From Tolypothrix sp. FACHB-123 (lineage in GTDB: Bacteria; Cyanobacteriota; Cyanobacteriia; Cyanobacteriales; Nostocaceae), in NCBI RefSeq assembly GCF_014697075.1, contig NZ_JACJRE010000034.1, positions 1-64,000 on the forward strand: 64,000 nt of DNA. Direction: 5' to 3'. Under the pieces are notes generated by a model. The model was given only the letters and a program-made list of their open reading frames with translations, was not told where the DNA came from and did not search any database. The position numbers and the translations under genes were made by a program. This document shows, one piece after another, positions 1-8,400 of this stretch; the first letter of the stretch is position 1; the number at the start of each line of letters is the position of its first letter.

Positions 1-81
1 ATTTAGCTACAAAACATCCCTTATTTACACTGTTTAACTTCAAAGCAGACGACAAGTGTATAGATTCTTCATGCATAGATG

Positions 82-126
82 AGGGGGAGAAAAGGGGTTG
101 CTCTCGGCAACCCCTTTTCTCCCCCT
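82..126. repeat. Perfect 20-bp inverted repeat (hairpin)
   Basis: Positions 82-101 and 107-126 are exact reverse complements (AGGGGGAGAAAAGGGGTTGC) around a 5-base loop. Neither side carries a clear T-run, so it is not a standard intrinsic terminator. It may be a dispersed cyanobacterial palindrome, or an RNA hairpin at the end of a gene lying left of the window. Confidence 0.8.
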
Positions 127-129
127 TAA

Positions 130-142
130 AATGATTATCATT
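130..142. promoter_or_regulatory. Fur-box-like site
   Basis: The minus strand reads AATGATAATCATT, which equals the central 13 bases of the classical 19-bp Fur consensus. It lies 45 bases before the small ORF at 187 and next to the hairpin at 82-126. It may control that ORF or, more likely, a gene transcribed leftward beyond the window edge. That it binds FurA is inferred from sequence match only. Confidence 0.5.
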
Positions 143-165
143 CTTGAGAAAACCTGTCTCTTGTT

Positions 166-198
166 TTTCTTGGAATAATTTATTCTTTGGAAGTCCCT
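166..198. repeat. Dispersed repeat end (GGAATAATTTATT type)
   Basis: The stretch GGAATAATTTATTCTTTGG followed by AAGTCCCTCAA has close relatives at 9744-9772, about 36610-36640 and, inverted, at 63961-63991. It is therefore a dispersed element end. The TTG start of the ORF at 187 lies inside it. Confidence 0.6.
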
Positions 199-432
199 CA
201 AGTCACCCTAATTTCTGACGCAGAAGCTAACCAATTGTGCGCTGACTACAATTATCGCTGGGCTAATTTTTATTGGTTAACTCGGCCAGGATTTTCTGTT
301 GATTTTTCCCAAGCATTGATTCAATTAGCAGCCTATTGTCCATCCAGTCCAAATTATGCAAGTATTCTCTATCTGGAAAGAAACAATAATCAATGGAAAA
401 CCAAGTCATCTTTCGGTTTATACAATCAATAG
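187..432 (+). CDS. Hypothetical protein, 81 residues
   Basis: A short open frame starting with TTG and ending just before a block of heptameric repeats. The composition is protein-like (rich in aromatic residues, a NYRWANFYWL stretch), but no family is recognised. The start codon lies within a dispersed repeat, so the true start may be elsewhere or the reading frame may be a fragment. No clear ribosome binding site is seen. Confidence 0.35.
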   Translation: MEVPQVTLISDAEANQLCADYNYRWANFYWLTRPGFSVDFSQALIQLAAYCPSSPNYASILYLERNNNQWKTKSSFGLYNQ

Positions 433-698
433 TCAATAGTCAACAGTCAACAGTCAACAGTCAACCGTCAATCAATTTTGGATTTTGGATTTACGATTTT
501 GGATTGACTACACCCATAAAGGGATGCAGCTTGGCGATTTTAAATTGACGATTTTGGATTTGTTCCACCCACAAGGGGCGGGGCATGAACCGAAATAATC
601 TAAAATCTAAAATCTAAAATCTAAAATTGGCGCGGTCAACAGTCAACCGTCAACAGTCAACCGTCAACAGTCAACAGTCAACCGTCAACCGTCAACAA
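424..698. repeat. Heptameric short tandem repeats (STRR)
   Basis: Two blocks of TCAACAG/TCAACCG heptamers (about 424-474 and 635-696) flank stretches of GATTTTGGATT and AATCTAA heptamers (about 475-630). Such short tandemly repeated sequences are typical of Nostoc/Anabaena intergenic DNA. Nothing else is seen between 433 and 842. Confidence 0.85.
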
Positions 699-842
699 CC
701 AAAACCGATATTTTTCACCACCGTACTAGGATGCTATATGTCAGAGAATGCATATAAACAACTCCGGTTTGCCTATCGGCATAATGGCTAATTAAAAAAA
801 AATTAAGTATACTTTTCTTAATGGTGAATTAGCGTTTCTGTT

Positions 843-1397
843 ATGGCTACCCTATTGCTGGATGACGGTACAATTGAGAGCGATTTAAGCGAAATAGTCC
901 GTGAATTGTCTCCTTTGGGCATTCACTTAAAACACTACGATCCAGGAACATCGCTACTTTTTCCCCACTTAATCGATCAAGACGTTGTTACCGAATCCGA
1001 GAAGCGCTACATCTTAGAACTACATAATGGAGTGTTTGAATTTCTCCAGCAAGAAACAGGCTATCTTTGGTGTGACTTACTGAATATACACCCAGGTTCC
1101 CCACATATCGAAACATTAATAGCCACTTACAGCCGTTATCATACTCATACTGCGGCTGAACCTATCTACGTTTTAGCAGGAGAAATGATTTTTGGCTTTG
1201 TCAAACCAGATGGTAGTCAGATTCAGTTACTAGTTCAAGCGCAAGATTATCTGGTGATTCCTGCGGGTGTAGAACATTGGTGTAGTCCGAATGCATCCTT
1301 GAATTTTAAAGCAGTACGCTATTTTATCACCGCAGAAGGTTGGTTACCAAATTACACAGGAACTCAGTTAAGCGACTCGATGAACAAGCCGCGTTAA
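843..1397 (+). CDS. mtnD: Cupin protein, acireductone dioxygenase-like
   Basis: A 184-residue protein of the size of acireductone dioxygenase (ARD), the metal-dependent enzyme that cleaves acireductone in the methionine salvage pathway. A cupin core is visible: RYHTHTAAEPIYVLAGE (about residues 99-115) supplies the His-x-His and Glu metal ligands, and IPAGVEHW (about 140-147) supplies the last His. The N-terminal half begins ATLLLDDGTIESD, as in cyanobacterial ARD-like proteins. It stands alone, with no other methionine-salvage gene beside it, so the exact substrate is an inference and a general cupin label would also fit. Confidence 0.7.
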   Translation: MATLLLDDGTIESDLSEIVRELSPLGIHLKHYDPGTSLLFPHLIDQDVVTESEKRYILELHNGVFEFLQQETGYLWCDLLNIHPGSPHIETLIATYSRYHTHTAAEPIYVLAGEMIFGFVKPDGSQIQLLVQAQDYLVIPAGVEHWCSPNASLNFKAVRYFITAEGWLPNYTGTQLSDSMNKPR

Positions 1398-1539
1398 CCT
1401 TCTTTTGTTACTTTCCGGTAGGACGATTACTAGAAGCCCGATCAGACAATCTATACAAGCTATCCTATGAAAAAAAATGGCTCTTGTATTTGTGATCAAT
1501 GGCAAAATTCTGCGAAAACTGATACAAGCAGAATAAAAC

Positions 1540-2229
1540 TTAAGCTATAGCTGATTGTACTAATGGATCTACCAGCGATCGCACTCGTGCTGCATCACCC
1601 GGATAAATTAAGGGGGTTCCGTGTGCCGGCACAATCGCCGGATCATCAATCAGCACATCCAATACAGTTTGAGCTACAGCCTTCACATCTGAACAAAGCA
1701 AGTTCAGATATAACCGATTTATCTTGAGTCCAGGCGCACTCCCCGTTAACCAAAACAACAGCTTTGTCCAAGCGTTTGGTAGAGATGACCAGTTAGTCAC
1801 TAACTCATCGAGATAGACTACAGGTCGTTCACCTTGTCGTGAAATAGCAATTGTCCCTCCTTTTTTTGTGCCCGGAACTTCGCGAAATTCCACTTTTGCC
1901 GCAGAAAGTTGTGATAGTGGCATAAATGGTCGCCCGACGAGATGAAGTTGATCTAAAGCAGTAGTAGGAGCGTAGGAAATAGCCTTTGGATAACGGGTTT
2001 GCCATTCTACTTGACCAAGATCGTGTCCGGAATGAGGCGCAATCAGTGCTGTGACCTCTCCTTTAGCATCGATTGCCGCAAAGTCAGCTTCTAACACGTT
2101 AGTTGGTGGACTGACAATCGCTAAATTATCTTCATTGAGCGGAATGGCGATCGCATTAGCTTTGTAACCGTTGGCAACATATTCATAAACCCAAACTTTG
2201 CTGCCTGCAATCACTTCTTGCCAAACCAT
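1540..2229 (-). CDS. Metallo-hydrolase-like (MBL/DUF4336-type) protein
   Basis: A 229-residue cytosolic protein. An MBL-like layout is suggested by IVSPPTN, IAPHSGHDLG (about residues 63-72) and a late PAHGTPL (about 206-212). The canonical HxHxDH metal motif is not intact: only His-Ser-Gly-His is visible. It may be a divergent hydrolase or a non-catalytic relative. The start is well supported, because the reverse strand shows GGAGG six bases before the ATG. A divergent cupin gene lies beyond the terminal region and there is no evident operon. Confidence 0.6.
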   Translation of the reverse strand: MVWQEVIAGSKVWVYEYVANGYKANAIAIPLNEDNLAIVSPPTNVLEADFAAIDAKGEVTALIAPHSGHDLGQVEWQTRYPKAISYAPTTALDQLHLVGRPFMPLSQLSAAKVEFREVPGTKKGGTIAISRQGERPVVYLDELVTNWSSLPNAWTKLLFWLTGSAPGLKINRLYLNLLCSDVKAVAQTVLDVLIDDPAIVPAHGTPLIYPGDAARVRSLVDPLVQSAIA

Positions 2230-2437
2230 AATTTACCTCCACTAGGAGCAAAAAATCTGTAGATACTACAACATTTTTTTCAGCTATTATTCTTACTTTA
2301 TTTTATGACTTAAAAAACAGTCACCTAAAATACCCTATTTCCCTCAATATTATCTCTTATTTTTTTTCATAAATCAAATTATGATTCCTATAGCCTATCG
2401 CTAGCAGCCTGATGCTCCACTCTTAACTGAACATTAA

Positions 2438-2758
2438 TTAACGATTACTAAATATTAATAAAAAACAACTACCATTTAATAAAGCCGTAATTACTGCACC
2501 AATAATTACCCCTTTCATCATTGCTAGGCGCTGTTGTCTTCTAAGCCAAATACAAACGGGAATTACATATAACATTTGCCAAATAAAAAATCCCCAAGCG
2601 CCAACTAACCATATACCTAAATAATAATAATTACTATAACCAAATATTTGCCCAGAAAGCCAACCCAAGCCAAATATGATCAGTATTGCTAATGAATGTA
2701 AGCCAACTATCAGAAATAATCCTAATAAAATTTGGAAAATTTCATTTCTTTGAGACAT
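2438..2758 (-). CDS. Small membrane protein, unknown
   Basis: A 106-residue hydrophobic protein with about three predicted membrane helices (residues 8-36, 44-68, 82-102) and a short basic loop (WLRRQQRLAMMKG). No family is recognised. It starts 36 bases downstream of the stop of the radical SAM gene on the same strand, so it may be the last gene of that unit. Confidence 0.55.
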   Translation of the reverse strand: MSQRNEIFQILLGLFLIVGLHSLAILIIFGLGWLSGQIFGYSNYYYLGIWLVGAWGFFIWQMLYVIPVCIWLRRQQRLAMMKGVIIGAVITALLNGSCFLLIFSNR

Positions 2759-2794
2759 TAATTTAACCCTATAGATGACACCGATCGCTCAAAT

Positions 2795-4213
2795 TCAATC
2801 AGTACGGTTATTAACCAACTGATATCCAGCACTTCCTACACGATAAAACATATTGAATGTATCAAATGGAATTATCCTACCATCTGGATGTACAATATGA
2901 ATACAAGAGCGCTTCACTGAGCGAACATCAAAGTTAAAAGGGTCGAGAAATTGAACTATCATTACTCGAAAAACATTTGAGTAATTAATACCTTCAGGTA
3001 CGGCTATCATGGGTAAACAACATAAAAGCTGCTTGAGTGATAAAGCAGCAGAATTAGGCGAATGGCTGGTAGAAAATAATTGAAAAATTTGCTGCTTTAG
3101 TTCTTCATTTTGTTCATAAAGTACGCTATTAGGCATAATTTTTACAAAAACATCTGGATTAATTAACCCAGTTAGCGGGATAACTTTACCATTTAATTTC
3201 AAGGCGTAAGCCATCGCCAAGCAATCAGGATGACAGGGAACTGGGAGAATATCTTCTGGTTTAAAATAAGGACTTTGTTCTAAAATCGAGCGACGAACTT
3301 CTGTTAAAGTGTACCTGTCTTGCTTGGGGTTAAATCCTGCTAATCTTCCGGCTGCTTGTATCGGTTGAAAAGTCACACCCCGGATACATTTTTGCTGTAA
3401 AGCATATTCGATGATTTTACCGATTTCGTTGTCATTTAACCCTTTCTTGAGGGTGACAACTAATGTAGTCGAAATATTATATTCATTGAGATTAGCAATT
3501 GCTTGTTCGCGTATATGGCGTAAATCTGCACCGCGTAACTCTTTTAAAGCTGCGGCTTCAAAGCTATCAAATTGTAAATATATCTCAATTCCGGGCATGT
3601 ATTGACCCAAGCGATCGCAAAATGATTTATCCTTAGCAATCATCACGCCATTGGTATTGATCATTAAATGCTTAATCGGCTTGGTTTTGATAATATCCAA
3701 GATTTGAAAAAACTCAGGATGAGTAGTAGGTTCGCCACCACTGAGTTGTACTATCTGCGGTTCGCCTTCATTAGCGACTACCGCATCAATCATACTTTCA
3801 ATTTGTGCTAAACTGCGATGCAGTCTTGGTTGCTGGGATAATGGGGAAACTTCTTCTGCGCCAGAATCAGCATAACAAATTGGGCAGGAAAGATTGCATT
3901 TATCTGTGACTTCAATTAATGTTAAACAACTATGCTGTTCGTGATCGGGGCAAAGTCCACAATCATAAGGACAACCATATTTAATTGGCGTATTAAACTT
4001 GAGAGGCATATCTCCAGGTTTAATAAATTCTAGAGATTTTTTATAATATTCAATATCATCAGCAATTAAAACTTCTTCTTTTCCGTGAGTAGGACAATGT
4101 TTAACTAAATAAACACAATCATCTTGAAAAATGATTTTGGCTTCTACCTTAACTAAACATTTTGAGCAAACACTATTAGTTAAGGCGTAAAATAAATAAT
4201 TGCGGGTAGGCAT
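2795..4213 (-). CDS. Radical SAM protein, MJ0619/Tes-type
   Basis: A 472-residue radical SAM enzyme. The [4Fe-4S]-AdoMet motif is CNLSCPIC (about residues 106-113). It is preceded by an N-terminal zinc-ribbon-like segment (CSKC near 16-19, HCPTHG near 39-44) and by YGCPYDCGLCPDH (about 79-91). This arrangement matches the family of archaeal MJ0619, whose members include tetraether lipid synthase (Tes/GDGT-MAS), which joins lipid tails through C-C bonds. Several more Cys near the C-terminus (PCHPDC, LLCCLP) could hold auxiliary clusters. The Lgt-like gene upstream on the same strand supports a lipid-related role. Function in this organism is inferred, and other radical SAM reactions are possible. 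Confidence 0.7.
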   Translation of the reverse strand: MPTRNYLFYALTNSVCSKCLVKVEAKIIFQDDCVYLVKHCPTHGKEEVLIADDIEYYKKSLEFIKPGDMPLKFNTPIKYGCPYDCGLCPDHEQHSCLTLIEVTDKCNLSCPICYADSGAEEVSPLSQQPRLHRSLAQIESMIDAVVANEGEPQIVQLSGGEPTTHPEFFQILDIIKTKPIKHLMINTNGVMIAKDKSFCDRLGQYMPGIEIYLQFDSFEAAALKELRGADLRHIREQAIANLNEYNISTTLVVTLKKGLNDNEIGKIIEYALQQKCIRGVTFQPIQAAGRLAGFNPKQDRYTLTEVRRSILEQSPYFKPEDILPVPCHPDCLAMAYALKLNGKVIPLTGLINPDVFVKIMPNSVLYEQNEELKQQIFQLFSTSHSPNSAALSLKQLLCCLPMIAVPEGINYSNVFRVMIVQFLDPFNFDVRSVKRSCIHIVHPDGRIIPFDTFNMFYRVGSAGYQLVNNRTD

Positions 4214-4331
4214 GGTAATTTTTTAATAACGCAGAGGACAGTTTTTGTAGGGTAGGGCAATGCCCACCTTACGCTGATTAAAAATGTTGCAATATGTCAG
4301 TTACAGCATCTTCCTGTAAATAGACCACACT

Positions 4332-4395
4332 GTAGGGGCACGGCACCAGTAAAATTATTTTATGTGCCAAAAGATTGTCAGTGCCGTGCCCCTAC
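4332..4395. repeat. Palindromic repeat, GTAGGGGCACGGCAC family, copy 1
   Basis: A perfect 15-bp inverted repeat (4332-4346 with 4381-4395) around a 34-base AT-rich loop. A second copy is at 9674-9736. It is a MITE-like or REP-like dispersed element lying between two same-strand genes. Confidence 0.75.
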
Positions 4396-4444
4396 GACAG
4401 ATGTGGTTTAAATAGGTGAAAACTGCTGTAAATGCAATTTCAAA

Positions 4445-5212
4445 TTAGTTTTTGAGTTGAATCATCTGAGGAATGCTGCGGCGGTAATACAGAATAGTGA
4501 GTAAGCAAGCAAATTGAATCGCACTCAAGCCAAAAAAGGGATGAAAATCCGGTTTAATGAAATCTATCAGCAAACGAAAGCCAAAGTAAGAAATTAAATA
4601 AAATTTAAATAATTCGCCATTTTCATATTGAAAACGGCTGCGCCAGCTTAAGAATATAATTAACAATAATAAAAATAAGATTTCATACAATTGTGTGGGA
4701 TGTCGCAGAACGCCATCACCAAAATCTACACCCCAAGGTAATGTGGTGGCGATTCCATAAGTGCGATCGCTCAAACCGGTGAGAAAGCAGCCAATTCTCC
4801 CGATGGCTGTTCCGAGAATTAAGGGAAATACAAATACATCGCCTGTAGACTGATGAATTCCCAGAATTTTTTTGGTAATTTCTACGCCAATTAATCCCCC
4901 CAAAAGTGCGCCGACTACTGTTTTACCTTGCAATAAGAGTAAAAGTAATTGCTGTTGATTTTGCCAAATTAAATCAATATGTTGCAGCCAAACCAACATT
5001 TTGGCACCAATTAAAGCACCTATCATCCCCCCAACAATTACAGAAGTACGTTGACTAGGTGTAATTGAATCTTTACGGACACGCTTTATTAATAAACGAA
5101 AAGCAGTAGCATAAGCTAAAGATTCAAATAAAATATGTGGATGAATTCGCAACGAACCTATCCCGATATAAACAGGGAAAGTCAACATAATTTGTAATTT
5201 ATAAAGTCTCAA
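4445..5212 (-). CDS. Lgt-like membrane protein (diacylglyceryl transferase family)
   Basis: A 255-residue polytopic membrane protein with the Lgt layout: several helices, a GRIGCFLTGLSDRTYG segment (about residues 158-173) corresponding to the Lgt signature, HPTQLYE (about 191-197), and a terminal FGFRLLIDF region. True Lgt has Asn-Phe-x-Asn-Gly-Glu at the signature; here both Asn and the Glu are replaced. It is therefore probably a paralog and not the housekeeping lipoprotein enzyme. Co-direction with the Tes-like radical SAM gene, 230 bases downstream, suggests a shared lipid-related task. The start could also be the internal Met at 5188. Confidence 0.7.
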   Translation of the reverse strand: MRLYKLQIMLTFPVYIGIGSLRIHPHILFESLAYATAFRLLIKRVRKDSITPSQRTSVIVGGMIGALIGAKMLVWLQHIDLIWQNQQQLLLLLLQGKTVVGALLGGLIGVEITKKILGIHQSTGDVFVFPLILGTAIGRIGCFLTGLSDRTYGIATTLPWGVDFGDGVLRHPTQLYEILFLLLLIIFLSWRSRFQYENGELFKFYLISYFGFRLLIDFIKPDFHPFFGLSAIQFACLLTILYYRRSIPQMIQLKN

Positions 5213-5248
5213 GTTGTATTAATAAGTAGTTAAACATAAATAAAGCAA

Positions 5249-5374
5249 TACGGTTCAGTTAGCGTTAACTGATTTGGCGTAGGTTGGGTTGAGGGACGAA
5301 ACCCAACATTTTCGGCGCTTTGTTGGGTTTCACTGCGTTCAACCCAACCTACATTTATCCTTAACTGAACGGTA
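5249..5374. repeat. Nested palindromic repeat
   Basis: Three nested inverted arms are visible. ATACGGTTCAGTTA (5249-5262) pairs with TTAACTGAACGGTAT. GTAGGTTGGGTT (5279-5290) pairs with AACCCAACCTAC (5341-5352). AAACCCAACA (5299-5308) pairs with TGTTGGGTTT (5321-5330). It is a MITE-like element with strong folding potential between divergent genes. Confidence 0.75.
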
Positions 5375-5463
5375 TCGTTCTACAAAGTACCCAAAGGCGA
5401 TCGCTAAATCTGTTGTGTAGTATATGACTATGCGATCGCCTTTAGCATCAAGCAGACTGCACC

Positions 5464-8400
5464 ATGCCAATTATCACTATTCGCGAAGAATCGACAACAG
5501 AAGGGGGATTTAATGCCATTCTCAGTTTTGATGGTAGAGGAGATTATCTAGTAAAAATCACCGATCCCTTTACATCCAAGGTAGAAAAAGACCTAGAGTG
5601 GTATTTTGAAGAATGGTTGATTTTTCCCCTCCTGGATACGGTGAAAGCAGAAGCAGCAGCAGCTAGTATTAAGACTTATGGCGAAGAATTATTTCAGCAA
5701 GTTTTTCGGGTAGATTTTAATGCTTATGGCGAATATCAACGGCTGCGGGGTAATTTAAGTCAATTACAAATTGAAATTGTTGGTACAACACCAGAATTTC
5801 AAGCACTGCATTGGGAAGCGTTGCGAGATCCAGATTTACCTTATCCCCTAGCAGTGAATTGTGTGATGGTGCGCAAGAGTAACAAACCAACACCCATCTA
5901 TGCAGAAGTGCAAACTTCCCCCACAATCAATTTATTGGTAGTGGTAGCGCGTCCAGATGAAGAACAGGACGTAGGTTATCGGACAATTTCGCGCCCGTTG
6001 CTGGAGTTGATTGAAAATAGCCACTTGCGGGTGAATGTAGAATTACTGCGCCCCGGAACTTACCAAGCTTTATCGCAGCATTTGGAAACCAAAGGCGCGG
6101 GATATTACCATGTCATCCATTTAGATTGTCATGGGGCGCTGATGACTTATGAACAAATACAACAACCAAGCAAACCCGGACGCTATTTATATCAAGGGCG
6201 CTATGGGCGGAGTGATTGGCAGAAATTTGCCGGATTGAGGGCGTTTTTAGCCTTTGAGGGCGAGACTCAGGGAAAAGTTGATTTAGTCGAAGCGCAGGAG
6301 TTAGCCGATTTACTCACAGGGAAGGGAATTCCCGTTTGTATTCTCAATGCTTGTCAGTCAGGGAAGCAGGTGAAGAACTCCACACCCGACGAAGATATCC
6401 GGGAAACCAGCTTAGGAAGTCGGTTAATGACGGCGGGAATGCAGATGGTAGTGGCGATGGGCTATTCTGTCACCGTGTCGGCGGCTAAGTTGATGATGGA
6501 ACAACTTTATCGCCATTTATTTAATAACCAACCCATCACTGAAGCGATTCGCTTGAGTCGGCGGGAATTGTTTAATAATAAATCACGCAAAGCTTATTTT
6601 AATAAGTCGATTGATTTAGAAGATTGGTTGCTACCTGTGGTGTATTGCAATCAGACAGTGAATTTTAATTTACGCTCCTTTACACCAGAAGAAGAAGAAA
6701 AATATTGGGAAACTTTTGGCAGTCAGTATCGGTTCCCCTTGCCAGAATATGGTTTTGTCGGGCGGGATTTAGAGATTCTCAAAATTGAGAAAGCTGTACT
6801 CAGACAGAATATTTTACTGTTGCAGGGAATGGGGGGAACAGGCAAAACTACTCTGTTAAATTATCTGCGGGAATGGTGGCAACGGACAAGTTTTGTGAAG
6901 AATGTCTTTTATTTTGGCTATGACGAAAAAGCGTGGACAATCACACAAATTTTGTTTGAAATTGGTAAGCAGGTATATGGCAGATTTGAACAAGCTCAAT
7001 TTCAAGCCATGAGTCAGGCGGCGCAGGTACAAAAATTAGTCGCAAAACTGCGGGCTGAATCTTACGCTTTGATTTTAGATAATTTAGAATCTGTGACAGG
7101 GCAACAACTAGCAATTCAAAATACTTTACCAGAGATAGAACGTCAGCAAATCCGCGATTTTTTAGGGCGTTTGTTAGGTGGGAATACTAAGGTTGTTTTA
7201 GGTTCTCGCAGTCGGGAAGATTGGTTGCAAGCTACGACATTTAAACAAAATATTTATGAATTGCAAGGCTTAGATAAAGAAGCCAGGACAGAATTAGCAG
7301 AGAAAATTTTAGAACGGAATGTACCCCACAACAAGATTGCTAATATTCGCCAAGATGGTGATTTTCAGAAGTTGATGAATTTGTTAGCAGGATATCCCTT
7401 GGCGATGCAAGTTGTGTTAGCAAATTTGCGAAAGCAATCACCACAGGAAATTTTGCAGGGGTTGCAAGCTGGAGATGTGGATTTAGATACGGGGAGTGCA
7501 GATAAAACCAAAAGTATTTTGCAGTGTGTAGAATATTCTCACAGTAATTTATCGCCAGAAGCGCAAAAATTGCTGTTGTGTTTAGCTGAGTTTAGTAAGT
7601 TTATTTTAGCTCCTTGTATTCCCAAGTATATCGAGAAATTACAAAGCTTTGAGCCATTAAAAGATTATCCCTTTGACAAATTCAGCGATGCAATTCAAGA
7701 GGCGATTAACTGGGGTTTGCTGTCACCAATTAATGAAGATTCGAGCTTGTTGACGATTCAACCTATTTTTCCCTATTTTTTGAAGACTAAGTTAGAGACT
7801 ATAGACGAAGCAACTCGTACAGCTTTGCGTGAGGGATTTAAAAATCACTATCAAGGTTTGGCAGGTCACTATCACCATTTTATGAATTCCAAAGATGCTC
7901 AAGAAAGGCAATTGGGAATATTCTTCTGTAGGTTGGAATATGAAAATCTCTATAATGCGTTGCAGATTTGTTTAGAGAAGCAAGAAAGTATCAGCATATA
8001 TTTTTGTTTATATAAATACTTTGAGTTAATTAGGGATAACCAAAGTAACCTGAAGTTGGCAGAAACAGTTTGTCAACATTTAGAGAATTATCCCCCAGAA
8101 TTTATCAAAGCTGAATTAGGTTATCAAATAGCATTTGCAATTGACAGATTGGGTAGCTGTCAACTGGAAGCCAAGCAGTACGAACAAGCTAGAAAGACTT
8201 ATGAAAAAACTTTGGAAATTAATGATGCGTTAGAAAGTGAAGAAGAAAGTCACAAACAACTTTGGCAGGCTGTCACCTACCACCAGTTGGGAAGAGTTGC
8301 CGAAGAATTGCGTGAATGGGAACAAGCAAGGCGCAATTATCAACAGGCTTTGGATATTAACATCGAATATGATGAGCGCTATGAATGTGCTCGCACCTAC

